A DNA stretch of 64,000 bases, from NCBI RefSeq assembly GCF_007995245.1, contig NZ_VCBA01000006.1:124001-188000 (forward strand), written 5' to 3'. The notes under the pieces are model-generated. The model had not been told where the DNA came from. It did not search any database and saw only the letters and a program-made list of their open reading frames with translations. A program made the translations under genes and the position numbers. Of the stretch, positions 16,804 to 24,883 are shown piece after piece; positions within the stretch are counted from its first letter, which is position 1, and each line of letters opens with the position of its first letter. The DNA is from Tateyamaria sp. syn59 (GTDB taxonomy: Bacteria > Pseudomonadota > Alphaproteobacteria > Rhodobacterales > Rhodobacteraceae).

Positions 16804-17613
16804 ATGTCCGGATTATCCATCCAAAATCTGTCCATGCGCTTTGACCTGCCAAACGGTGGGCATGTGCAGGCGCTGCAAGACGTATCGCTTGATCTGAAGG
16901 CGGGCGAGTTGATGTCTGTCCTTGGTCCATCGGGCTGCGGCAAGACCACGCTGTTGAATATCGTGGCGGGGTTCCTCGCGCCGACTTCGGGCGTGCTGGA
17001 GCTAAATGGCCACCGTGTGACCGGCCCCGATGCAGAACGCGGCATGGTGTTTCAGCAGGGCGCGCTGTTCGAATGGATGAGCGTGCGCGAGAATGTGGGC
17101 TTTGGCCCGTCGATGAAGGGCACGCCAAAGAAGGACAAGGATGACACGGTCAATCACCTGCTCGACGTGGTCGGTTTGCAGGACTTCAAGGAAAAGGCGG
17201 TGTACGAACTGTCGGGCGGGATGCAGCAGCGCGTGGCTTTGGCCCGCTGCCTGGCCAATGACCCTGATGTCATTCTGATGGACGAACCGCTGGGCGCGCT
17301 CGACGCGCTGACCCGCGAGAAGATGCAGTCGCTGGTCCTGAAGCTGTGGAAAGAGACGGGCAAGACCATCATCCTGATCACCCACTCGGTGGAAGAGGCG
17401 CTTCTCTTGGGCGAGCGCTTGCTGGTTATGGCCCCCCGTCCGGGTCGCATTCACACGGAATACCGCTTGCCCTTTGCCGAACTGGGTGTCGGGCAGGACC
17501 TGCGCGAAGTGAAGAAACACCCCGAATTCGCCGTCAAGCGCGAGGAGATCCTAGGTATGATCTGGGACATGGAAGAAGAGATTATGGGTCGCACCGAAGG
17601 AGAAGACGCATGA
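16804..17613 (+). CDS. tauB: Taurine ABC transporter ATP-binding protein
   Basis: 269-residue ABC ATPase of the SsuB/TauB group. It shows the Walker A GPSGCGKTT (residues 41-49), the signature LSGGMQQR (136-143), Walker B VILMDEPLGALD (156-167) and the H-loop ILITHSVEEAL. It energises taurine uptake on the cytoplasmic side of TauC. Its stop overlaps the tauC start (ATGA at 17610-17613). The C-terminal EVKKHPEFAVKREEILGMI segment follows the usual nitrate/sulfonate importer pattern. Confidence 0.92.
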   Translation: MSGLSIQNLSMRFDLPNGGHVQALQDVSLDLKAGELMSVLGPSGCGKTTLLNIVAGFLAPTSGVLELNGHRVTGPDAERGMVFQQGALFEWMSVRENVGFGPSMKGTPKKDKDDTVNHLLDVVGLQDFKEKAVYELSGGMQQRVALARCLANDPDVILMDEPLGALDALTREKMQSLVLKLWKETGKTIILITHSVEEALLLGERLLVMAPRPGRIHTEYRLPFAELGVGQDLREVKKHPEFAVKREEILGMIWDMEEEIMGRTEGEDA

Positions 17614-18875
17614 TCCCGTTTCTGATTTACGTAGGCATCTTTGTGGTCGCGTTCTTTGTCGTCAAGGCGATCGCCCAGCGGACCGCCATTGCGGACTACG
17701 GCTCGCTCAAGACCGTGACGTTTGGTGACGAAAGTGCTGTTACGCCGAACCGGGCGGCCAGCATCATTTCGGTTCTGACCATTTTCCTTTTGTGGGGGAT
17801 GTTCACGGGCTCTGCCCTGCTGCCGAAGTTCCTGCATGCGCCCGGCCCTTTTATGGGTACGGGCACGTTTGAATACACGGCCTCGAACGGGGATGAGACC
17901 GACACCGCCACGGTCACCGTCCTTGTGCACCCGATTGATGTCGAGACCGAAGCGCCTGAAGTGGCCGCAGGCGACGGCTGGGCCAAGGATGACAGCGTGG
18001 CCATTGGCGTGTGGCGCTCTGGCCTGTTGCGTGTGGACCGCAATGACGAGTTGGGCCGCGACGAAGGTGTGGCCGTGACCGAGATCAACGGAACAGCCGT
18101 TTCGCCCGGCGACAGTGTCGATGTGGGCTTTGGCACCGTGACCATTTCGGACAAGGGCACGCCCAACATCATCCCCGCCAAGGGCTGGCAGATGGAACCC
18201 ATCTGGCTGCCTGCGCCTGAGGCTGTGGTCCAGCGCATTGGTGAGATTGCCAGCGCGGGTTTCCGCGGCTCAACGCTTTGGGAGCATTTGGGCTATTCGT
18301 TGTTTCGTGTTGTCGTCGGCTTCTTCTTTGGCGCATTGGTCGGCATTCCGCTGGGCTACGCCATGGGGCTGTCGAACTGGTTCCGGGGCTGGTTTGATCC
18401 CATCGTGGAATTCATGCGCCCGGTGCCGCCTTTGGCCCTGATCCCTCTGGTGATCATCTGGGCGGGTATTGGCGAGACCGGGAAGATCATTCTGCTGTTC
18501 CTGGCTGCGCTATGGATCATGGCCATTGCGGCCCGATCCGGGGTGAGCGGCGTGAAGATTTCCAAGGTGCATGCGGCCTACAGTCTGGGCGCGTCCAAGG
18601 CGCAGATCATGCGTCATGTCATCGTGCCCAACTCGTTACCCGAGATATTCACCGGCGCGCGCGTGGCGATGGGGGTCTGTTGGGGCACCGTTGTGGCGGC
18701 CGAGCTTGTGGCGGCCGAGCAGGGGGCCGGCATGATGATCATGGTGGCGTCGAAGTTCCAGAACACTGACATCGTGATCATGGGTATCATCCTGATCGGT
18801 GTGATCGGGTTCGGGATTGATATGCTGATGCGCTATGCCGAGAAGCTGCTGGTGCCGTGGAAGGGCAAGGGCTAA
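17610..18875 (+). CDS. tauC: Taurine ABC transporter permease with large extra domain
   Basis: 421 residues, about 140 more than a usual TauC. The C-terminal half (from about residue 196, WLPAPEAVVQRI) is a standard SsuC/TauC permease with the EAA loop SLGASKAQIMRHVIVPNSLP. The N-terminal part has an extra hydrophobic segment (residues 3-20) and a second at 50-70. An insertion of about 110 residues (83-195) follows, containing GTGTFEYTASNGDETDTATV, which resembles the last strands of cadherin/Ig-like bacterial repeats. Topology would place this insert in the periplasm, where it could contact TauA. It is translationally coupled to tauB. Confidence 0.88.
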   Translation: MIPFLIYVGIFVVAFFVVKAIAQRTAIADYGSLKTVTFGDESAVTPNRAASIISVLTIFLLWGMFTGSALLPKFLHAPGPFMGTGTFEYTASNGDETDTATVTVLVHPIDVETEAPEVAAGDGWAKDDSVAIGVWRSGLLRVDRNDELGRDEGVAVTEINGTAVSPGDSVDVGFGTVTISDKGTPNIIPAKGWQMEPIWLPAPEAVVQRIGEIASAGFRGSTLWEHLGYSLFRVVVGFFFGALVGIPLGYAMGLSNWFRGWFDPIVEFMRPVPPLALIPLVIIWAGIGETGKIILLFLAALWIMAIAARSGVSGVKISKVHAAYSLGASKAQIMRHVIVPNSLPEIFTGARVAMGVCWGTVVAAELVAAEQGAGMMIMVASKFQNTDIVIMGIILIGVIGFGIDMLMRYAEKLLVPWKGKG

Positions 18876-18894
18876 TCCGCGCCTCCAGGCGCGG

Positions 18895-19009
18895 CAAACG
18901 CTCCGGTGGAGCGTTTGTAGCCCTTGTGGGCGGAACCCCGGGGGTAGAACGGTTTGGTTCAGATGCGATGTAAGAAGGACGGCGCCTCTAGGGCGCCGTT
19001 CTTTTGTTT
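18895..19009 (+). terminator. Two hairpins after tauC; second is a Rho-independent terminator
   Basis: A 10-bp stem CAAACGCTCC-GGT-GGAGCGTTTG (18895-18917) lacks a T-run. A second, 12-bp stem with one mismatch (18975-18986 with 18992-19003) runs into TTTTGTTT and should end the tauABC transcript. Confidence 0.7.
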
Positions 19010-19031
19010 GAGCGGATGCTCTGTGGGCCGG

Positions 19032-19397
19032 TCAGGCGGTGGCCATCGGGGCTGAGGGCGTTGTGAAGCATTTCACCAGGCCAATGAGGGATCTGACGGT
19101 GAACCAGAGCTGTCCGGCCAGCGCGATCAACAGGCCCACTGCAAAGAGTGTAGACATGCCTGATCCGGCCGGGCTGGTGTCTGTCACCACGCCTACGACC
19201 ATGACGGCAAACGCGATGAGCCATATGAGGCCGCACCGCCAGAACACCTTGATCTGTGTGTCGTATTGCATGCGCGCCGGAGCTTCCGCTTTGCCGCGCC
19301 AAATGTAGGCTAGTGCGACGGCGATGAACGGTGTGAGGATGGCCGCGATGCCGGCTGAATAAAGGGCCCAAACGAGGGTCGGTTTGTTGTCTTTCAT
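19032..19397 (-). CDS. DUF4870/Tic20-like small membrane protein
   Basis: 121 residues from ATG 19395-19397, which has GGAG 7 bases upstream; an 18-residue in-frame extension lacks such a site. Three hydrophobic segments are seen (WALYSAGIAAILTPFIAVAL, CGLIWLIAFAVMVVGVV and LFAVGLLIALAGQLWFTVR). The IKVFWRCGLIW junction is the kind of short motif seen in DUF4870 proteins. The function of these proteins is unknown. It stands alone, convergent to the end of tauABC. Confidence 0.7.
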   Translation of the reverse strand: MKDNKPTLVWALYSAGIAAILTPFIAVALAYIWRGKAEAPARMQYDTQIKVFWRCGLIWLIAFAVMVVGVVTDTSPAGSGMSTLFAVGLLIALAGQLWFTVRSLIGLVKCFTTPSAPMATA

Positions 19398-19587
19398 GGT
19401 CTGCTCCAACGGGGATTGTAAAATGGGTATGGGCAGACCCTGTCCGGCCATTACGGCAGCAATAGGGTCAGAGCAGGGGGATAAATGGACAGGGGTGTTG
19501 GGCTTGGTGCAGCGGTAAGGCCGATGGGTACGTCAGCGCGCGAGTAGAATGCGAGTGCCGGTCGGTATGTAAATACTGAGAGAGGGA

Positions 19588-19663
19588 TGGTGGAGCATAG
19601 CGGGATCGAACCGCTGACCTCCTGCATGCCATGCAGGCGCTCTCCCAGCTGAGCTAATGCCCC
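19588..19663 (-). tRNA. tRNA-Ala (anticodon GGC), CCA encoded
   Basis: Reading the minus strand from 19663: acceptor GGGGCAT pairs with ATGCTCC (one G-U pair), D arm TTAGCTCAGCTGGGAGAGC, anticodon stem CCTGC/GCAGG around loop ATGGCAT (anticodon GGC), T arm with GGTTCGATCC, discriminator A and encoded CCA (19588-19590). 76 nt in total. No integrated element is attached to its 3' end. Confidence 0.95.
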
Positions 19664-19752
19664 ATCCTTGGTGGCCATCTCTGGCCGTGCGCCGCTGATT
19701 AGGCGCTTTGCCGGGCGGGATCAAGCGAAAAAGACCCCGCCAGACAGGCGTT

Positions 19753-20085
19753 TTACGACTCGTCTTCTTCTGCGGCGACGTCGGCCAATTCGTCGAGCGA
19801 GACGTTGTCCTCGTCGTCGTCGTCATCGTCCAGAAGATCGTCATCCAGCTCGACATCGACGTCGTCATCGTCGAGCACCTGATCCTCGTCATCCGCCGAT
19901 GCCTTGGCCTTGTTTTTGGCTGTGACGGCGTCTTCGGCGTCGGCGGCGATCATGCGTGTTTTGGAGCTGTCCACTTCGACCACGTCACCGGTATACGGGC
20001 TGACGATGGGTGTGCGGTTCATGTCGTAGAACCGTTTGCCGGTCGTCGGACACAGCCGTTTCGTGCCCCATTCTTCCTTTGGCAT
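19753..20085 (-). CDS. TIGR02300 family protein (FYDLN-acid domain)
   Basis: 110 residues beginning MPKEEWGTKRLCPTTGKRFY, the conserved zinc-ribbon-like head, with FYDMN in place of the family's usual FYDLN. The C-terminal ~55 residues are almost entirely Asp/Glu. The family is conserved in alphaproteobacteria; I know no established function. The start at 20083-20085 has AGAGG about 9 bases upstream; a 29-residue in-frame extension is not needed. It lies beside tRNA-Ala. Confidence 0.85.
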   Translation of the reverse strand: MPKEEWGTKRLCPTTGKRFYDMNRTPIVSPYTGDVVEVDSSKTRMIAADAEDAVTAKNKAKASADDEDQVLDDDDVDVELDDDLLDDDDDDEDNVSLDELADVAAEEDES

Positions 20086-20238
20086 GTGATATCCTCTTGT
20101 CTGCGCGTGGCCCGGAACCATTGCGACGTGCGCATGCGCGGGCGTGCCTCGTGTTGCGGCGATTCTGGGCAAGTGCCATAAGGTCGGGACGGAGTCAAAG
20201 CCTTATGGTCTGGCGGTGGCCCGGGATGGGGAGATGGG

Positions 20239-20931
20239 ATGGCCGAACGCGTCCTTCAAGGGCAGCCGGATATTGTTTTGACGTTGCGCCGGTCGGCCCG
20301 CGCGCGGCGTATCACGTTGCGCATTTCGTCGTTGGATGGGCGTGTGACCCTGACCCTGCCCACCCATGTGGCCGAGCGCGAGGCGCTGGCATTTGCGCGC
20401 CAGAAGGAGCCGTGGATCCGCAAGCATCTGGCGGCACGGGTCGAGGATGTGCGTGTGGGCTACGGTGTTGCCCTGCCGGTAGAGGGGCGGGACCGGACGG
20501 TGGTTGCGGGATCTGGGCGCGCGGTGTGTCTGGGGGACGAGGCCTTGGCCGTGCCTGGACAGCCCGATGCGGTGGCGCGCCGCTTGCAAGGGTTTCTGAA
20601 GGCCCGCGCGCGGGACGTGCTGGCTGCGGCCTGTGATGAATATGCGGATCGGCTGGGCCGCGCCTACTCCGGCCTGAGCCTGCGCGACACGCGCTCACGC
20701 TGGGGGTCGTGTTCGTCTGCGGGGCGGTTGATGTTCTCTTGGCGCCTGATCCTCGCCCCGCCTGAGGTGCTGCGCTATGTCGCCGCGCATGAGGTGGCGC
20801 ATCTGGCGCAGATGAACCACTCACCCGCCTTCTGGGCCGAGGTGACCCGGCTTCACGGCCCCTACGACACGCAGCGCCGTTGGCTGCGTACCGAAGGCAA
20901 TGCCCTGCATCGCTTTCGCTTTGGTGATTGA
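20239..20931 (+). CDS. YgjP-like metallopeptidase domain protein (DUF45/M48-like)
   Basis: 230 residues. The zinc motif H184-E185-V-A-H188 is followed by the third ligand H194 (MNHSPAFW), preceded by SRWGSCSSAGRLMFSWRLIL, all hallmarks of the YgjP/DUF45 family related to SprT and M48 peptidases. No signal peptide or membrane segment, so cytoplasmic. The physiological substrate is unknown; some members have been linked to nucleotide or DNA-protein processing. It precedes a GntR regulator by 31 bases on the same strand. Confidence 0.87.
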   Translation: MAERVLQGQPDIVLTLRRSARARRITLRISSLDGRVTLTLPTHVAEREALAFARQKEPWIRKHLAARVEDVRVGYGVALPVEGRDRTVVAGSGRAVCLGDEALAVPGQPDAVARRLQGFLKARARDVLAAACDEYADRLGRAYSGLSLRDTRSRWGSCSSAGRLMFSWRLILAPPEVLRYVAAHEVAHLAQMNHSPAFWAEVTRLHGPYDTQRRWLRTEGNALHRFRFGD

Positions 20932-20962
20932 CCGCCCGCCTGACGTGTGATCACAAAAGGGC

Positions 20963-21613
20963 ATGAGCCAGGCTCCCCGCATCCGTGACACCGCCTCTGC
21001 CGCGCATGACCGCGTGTATCGCCGGTTGCGCACCCGCATCATGCATGGCGACATATCTCCGGGGCAGGCGCTGACGCTGCGGGGGATTGGCAAGCAATAC
21101 GATGTGTCCATGACCCCAGCGCGCGAGGCCGTGCGGCGGCTGGTGGCCGAGGGCGCGCTAACGCTGTCGCAATCAGGTCGCGTATCCACGCCGGAGCTGT
21201 CGAACGAGCGGATCGAGGAGCTCGCCGCATTGCGGGCCCTCATCGAGGTCGAGCTTGCCACGCGCGCGCTGCCGCGCGCCCACCTTGCCCTGATCGAGCG
21301 GCTGCAATCCATCAACAGCGCCGTTGCCGAGGCTGTCGCGCATCGCGATGCGGTCAGCTATATCCGGACGAACCTTGAGTTTCACCGCACGCTGTACCTG
21401 CGCGCGCAGGCCCCGGCAATGCTGGCGATGGCCGAAACGGTCTGGCTGCAGATGGGGCCCACTATGCGCGCGCTTTATGGCCGCCTGCGCCGGACCGAGC
21501 CGCCGCGCTATCACCGCCTGATCATCGCCGCACTGCGCGCCGGAGACGAGCCGAGCCTGCGGCTGGCAGTGCGGTCGGACGTGACGCAGGGTCTGCGCAT
21601 GTTGGCCAGCTGA
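20963..21613 (+). CDS. GntR-family (FCD domain) transcriptional regulator
   Basis: 216 residues. The winged helix occupies about residues 14-75 (RIMHGDISPGQALTLRGIGK, then SMTPAREAVRRLVAEG), followed by an all-helical FCD effector domain with NLEFHRTLYLRA supplying the typical metal/ligand histidine. FCD regulators usually respond to organic acids. The target cannot be told from the neighbours: a metallopeptidase upstream and a histidine kinase downstream, both co-oriented. Confidence 0.88.
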   Translation: MSQAPRIRDTASAAHDRVYRRLRTRIMHGDISPGQALTLRGIGKQYDVSMTPAREAVRRLVAEGALTLSQSGRVSTPELSNERIEELAALRALIEVELATRALPRAHLALIERLQSINSAVAEAVAHRDAVSYIRTNLEFHRTLYLRAQAPAMLAMAETVWLQMGPTMRALYGRLRRTEPPRYHRLIIAALRAGDEPSLRLAVRSDVTQGLRMLAS

Positions 21614-21637
21614 GGTTAAGCGTTTTGTAGCGCCTGC

Positions 21638-22741
21638 GTGCTAGTCAGCATTGATACGCAACGGATGCAGGGCGCGAACGGCTTGGATTATTCGATCTAC
21701 GATATGGTGGACACGCCCGTTTTCGTGCTGGTCGGTGACCAGCGTGATCGGCCTGTTTTTGACTTCCTGAACAGATCCGGCCGCACGCTGTTGGGGTTGT
21801 CCTTGCCTGACGTCGTTGGAAAGGCGGTGCATGAGATCCTCGACGGACGGGCCGCCTATGCCGTGTATCGTCAGCATCTGAAAGCGTGGCGGGCTGGCGA
21901 GACGGTTGAGTTCGAGACGGCCCTGCCAATGGGCGAAAGCGTCATGTGGTTTCGCACGTCTCTGGTGGCGTCCCACGATGACAACGGCACGCTGCTGCGT
22001 ATGGTCGGCACCTCTTATGACATTTCGGCCGAATATGCCCTGTTGCATCAGGATGCGATGACCGCGGCAGCCACGCGCGAGGTGGAAGATTTGGTGTGTC
22101 TGTGCGCGCATGACTTGCGCAGTCCGATCAGCGACCTGAAATCGCTGGCGCATCTGATGCGGCATGACTTCGTGGATCACGGGGACGGCAAGCTTGAGTT
22201 GATCGACGTGATCGACGATCTGGCCGACAGGTCACTGTCCATCATTTCCGAAACGATGTCACAGGTCATGGCGCGGGCGGAGCAGACGTCGCTCAGGCAG
22301 ATCGACCTTGGTGCGATATGCGACGACATCGTTGTGCTGCTGGATCCTTCGCGCCAGCATTCCGTGACCTATCCGCGGTGTGTGGTCGAAGCGGACCTGA
22401 CCGCTGTGCAAATCATCCTGCGCAATCTGATCGAACACGCCTTGAAGCATTCCGGCGCTGACGCAACGCGCGTTGATGTGGGTGCCGAGCAGGTGAATGC
22501 GCGCCGCTTGGCACTGACCGTCCGCGATCATGGCGGCGGATTTGACGCTTGGGCAGAGGGACGTGCGGAGGGGCCGCCGTTTGACGATGTTTTCGCGCTG
22601 CAGGTCGTTATGCGACTTGTGCGGGCGCGTGGTGGTGCGTTCTTTGTCGACGCGCCGACTGAGGGTTCTGGGACGGAAATCCGGGTCGAACTGCCGGGCC
22701 GAATCCTTCACGATGCAGAGGAACACCTGCGCGCCGGATAA
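21638..22741 (+). CDS. PAS-domain sensor histidine kinase
   Basis: 367 residues from GTG 21638; no clear ribosome site, and ATG 21665 is an alternative. A PAS domain covers about residues 25-130 (DTPVFVLVGDQ to GTSYDIS). Phospho-acceptor His158 lies in CAHDLRSPISDLKSL, and a HATPase domain carries the N-box NLIEHALKHSG and G-box RDHGGGF. No transmembrane segment, so it is a soluble kinase sensing an internal signal. No response regulator is adjacent. The stop TAA at 22739-22741 directly abuts the accA stop on the other strand. Confidence 0.87.
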   Translation: MLVSIDTQRMQGANGLDYSIYDMVDTPVFVLVGDQRDRPVFDFLNRSGRTLLGLSLPDVVGKAVHEILDGRAAYAVYRQHLKAWRAGETVEFETALPMGESVMWFRTSLVASHDDNGTLLRMVGTSYDISAEYALLHQDAMTAAATREVEDLVCLCAHDLRSPISDLKSLAHLMRHDFVDHGDGKLELIDVIDDLADRSLSIISETMSQVMARAEQTSLRQIDLGAICDDIVVLLDPSRQHSVTYPRCVVEADLTAVQIILRNLIEHALKHSGADATRVDVGAEQVNARRLALTVRDHGGGFDAWAEGRAEGPPFDDVFALQVVMRLVRARGGAFFVDAPTEGSGTEIRVELPGRILHDAEEHLRAG

Positions 22742-23704
22742 TCAGGCGGCGAGACCCTGGTTGCCCAGGCCGAGGAATTTGCGCCGGCGGTCCGTGATCA
22801 GGTCATCGCGCGTCTTGCCGTCCAGCTCGGCCAGCATGGCCGTGATGGCGTTGCCGACAGACATGATTGTCGCTTCGCGGTGCCGGTGTGCGCCGCCCAC
22901 CATTTCGGGAATGATCCGGTCCGTCACACCTAGCTGCTTGAGGTCCTGCGCCGTCAGCCGCAGGGCCTCGGCCGCCTCACGCATCTTTTCTGCGTCCTTC
23001 CAGAGGATGGAGGCGCAGCCTTCGGGGCTGATCACCGAATAGACCGCGTGTTCCAGCATTGCGAGCTTGTTCGCGGTGGCAAAGGCGACGGCGCCGCCGG
23101 ACCCACCCTCGCCGATGACGACGGATACCAGCGGCACGCCGATCTGCAGGCATTTTTCGGTGGACCGGGCGATGGCCTCGGACTGGCCGCGTTCTTCGGC
23201 GCCTTTGCCAGGATAGGCGCCCGGCGTGTCGACGAGGGTGATGACCGGCAGGTTGAAGCGGTCGGCCATGTCCATCAGCCGGATCGCCTTGCGGTATCCT
23301 TCGGGCCGCGCCATGCCGAAATTGCGTTCGATCCGCGACTTGGTGTCGTTGCCCTTTTCGTGACCGATAATGACCACGGGCTTGTCATTGAACCGCGCGA
23401 GCCCGCCCATGACAGCGTGGTCGTCGGCGAAGTTCCGGTCCCCGGCTAGCGGCGTGTATTCGGTGAAGAGCGCGTCGATATAGTCGACGCAGTGCGGCCG
23501 GTCCGGGTGCCGCGCCACCTGGCATTTGCGCCATGGGGTGAGGTCGGCATAGAGATCTTCGAGCAACTGGGTTGCCTTGGCGTCGAGGGCGGACGCCTCT
23601 TCGGTGATGTCCATCTCTTCGCTTTGGCGCGCGAGGGCGCGCAGTTCTTCTGCCTTGCCCTCGATGTCGGCCAAGGGTTTTTCGAATTCCAGATATTGCG
23701 TCAC
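22742..23704 (-). CDS. accA: Acetyl-CoA carboxylase carboxyltransferase subunit alpha
   Basis: 320 residues, the usual length for AccA, which with AccD transfers carboxyl from biotin to acetyl-CoA in fatty-acid synthesis. Visible family blocks are the N-terminal [76 protein letters not shown] and [19 protein letters not shown] (oxyanion/CoA-binding). It stands alone and converges with the histidine kinase with no intervening base. Confidence 0.96.
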   Translation of the reverse strand: MTQYLEFEKPLADIEGKAEELRALARQSEEMDITEEASALDAKATQLLEDLYADLTPWRKCQVARHPDRPHCVDYIDALFTEYTPLAGDRNFADDHAVMGGLARFNDKPVVIIGHEKGNDTKSRIERNFGMARPEGYRKAIRLMDMADRFNLPVITLVDTPGAYPGKGAEERGQSEAIARSTEKCLQIGVPLVSVVIGEGGSGGAVAFATANKLAMLEHAVYSVISPEGCASILWKDAEKMREAAEALRLTAQDLKQLGVTDRIIPEMVGGAHRHREATIMSVGNAITAMLAELDGKTRDDLITDRRRKFLGLGNQGLAA

Positions 23705-23764
23705 GCCTGCGTCCTCGGTCCCGGTTTTGCGGCTATATGGCGGCAGGATGCACCTTTTGCAATG

Positions 23765-24358
23765 TCAGGGAAAGAGCACGGGGTAGAGGGAGGCGACGAG
23801 AAGAGAGGCCATGGTCCAGTTGAATGCCGTCAGCCGTGCCCGGTTGGTCAGGATGCGGGCCATTTGCTGGCCAAGCAGTGTCCACGAACTGACAGACGGC
23901 AGGTTGATGGCGCCGAAGACGATGGCCACGACCGCAATCGCCCAGAGCGTGGTGTCGGGCGTGTAGACCGTGACGGCAGTCAGCGCCATCGTCCACGCCT
24001 TGGGGTTGACCCACTGGAATGCGGCCGCTTGCAGGAATGTCATGGGCGTGCCGGTGCCTGCGCCGTCGCGGATCGGCGCGGCGGTGGCCATTTTGTAGGC
24101 GAGATAGAGCAGGTAGGCGACCGAGGCGACTTTGAGGATCGTGTGGCTGATCGGGTAGGCGTCGAACACCTGCACCAGCCCCGCGCCGACCAGCAGCACC
24201 ATAAAGACAAAGCCGAGGCCCACTCCCAGCATATGCGGGATGGTGCGTCGGAATCCGAAGTTTGCGCCGGACGCCATGAGCATCAAATTGTTTGGCCCCG
24301 GCGTGATCGAGCTGACAAAGGCAAAAGCGGCGAGGGCGGTGATAAGGTCGAGCGTCAT
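23765..24358 (-). CDS. LysE/RhtB-family amino-acid exporter
   Basis: 197 residues from ATG 24356-24358. Five to six hydrophobic segments and the LysE signature SSITPGPNNLMLMASGANFG near the N-terminus are seen. These proteins export amino acids such as lysine, threonine or homoserine. It is divergent from an Lrp/AsnC regulator 72 bases away, the classic arrangement of an exporter with its sensor. An in-frame extension of 23 residues would overlap that promoter and is rejected. Confidence 0.88.
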   Translation of the reverse strand: MTLDLITALAAFAFVSSITPGPNNLMLMASGANFGFRRTIPHMLGVGLGFVFMVLLVGAGLVQVFDAYPISHTILKVASVAYLLYLAYKMATAAPIRDGAGTGTPMTFLQAAAFQWVNPKAWTMALTAVTVYTPDTTLWAIAVVAIVFGAINLPSVSSWTLLGQQMARILTNRARLTAFNWTMASLLVASLYPVLFP

Positions 24359-24360
24359 GC

Positions 24361-24435
24361 GCAATGAATGACGTGTTTGATTACGCCAAGGGTTGTGAAT
24401 TGCGTTGATCTGGATAAAATAGTGCAATGAATGAC
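24361..24435. promoter_or_regulatory. lysE/lrp divergent promoter with 12-bp direct repeats
   Basis: GCAATGAATGAC occurs exactly at 24361-24372 and 24424-24435, 63 bp apart (about six helical turns). The first is next to the exporter start and the second covers the lrp start. Between them lies TACGCCAAGGGTTGTGA (24382-24398), nearly identical to a motif at 38971-38987. These are candidate Lrp-type binding sites. Confidence 0.45.
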
Positions 24436-24883
24436 TAAGCTAGATGACTTAAACGAACGGATATTGCGTGAGCTTGGCCGGGACGGACGGATCAGCAATA
24501 TCGAATTGGCAGACCGGGTGGGGCTGTCACCGTCCGCCTGTTTGCGGCGGGTGCAAGAGCTTGAGCGGTCGGGGGTCATCACCGGCTACCGCGCGGTTCT
24601 GGATCGCACACGGCTGGGTGTTGGGTTTGTCGCCTATATCGGCGTGGGTTTGAACAATCATTCAAAGGCCAGCCAGGAAGCGTTCGAGAGAGCCATTTCG
24701 CGCGCGCCAGAGGTGCGGGAGTGTCACAATACGACAGGAACCATTGAGTATCTGCTGCGCGTCGAATGTGCTGACCTCGCCAGCTACAAGGTGTTTCACA
24801 CCGATATGCTGGGCGCCTTGCCGCAGGTGAACGGCATCACGTCCTATGTGGTGATCGGCTCACCGAAGGATGAGCGCGCCTAG
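24431..24883 (+). CDS. Lrp/AsnC-family transcriptional regulator
   Basis: 150 residues. The HTH (about residues 8-50, LNERILRELGRDGRISNIEL then VGLSPSACLRRVQELE) is followed by an RAM/AsnC ligand domain (AYIGVGLNNH, ECHNTTGTIEYLLRVEC). It probably controls the divergent LysE-type exporter in response to an amino acid. Its stop overlaps the stop of the convergent membrane gene in the palindrome CTAG (24880-24883). Confidence 0.92.
   Translation: MTKLDDLNERILRELGRDGRISNIELADRVGLSPSACLRRVQELERSGVITGYRAVLDRTRLGVGFVAYIGVGLNNHSKASQEAFERAISRAPEVRECHNTTGTIEYLLRVECADLASYKVFHTDMLGALPQVNGITSYVVIGSPKDERA

Noticed and set aside
19451-19678. 75-codon open frame over the tRNA-Ala region
   Set aside because: Its start is inside the tRNA gene; the GDGALAQLGERL-like translation is the well-known false ORF produced by tRNA sequence.
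19588-19760. tRNA-Ala as an integration site for a mobile element
   Set aside because: No integrase, no repeated 3' tRNA end and housekeeping genes on both sides.
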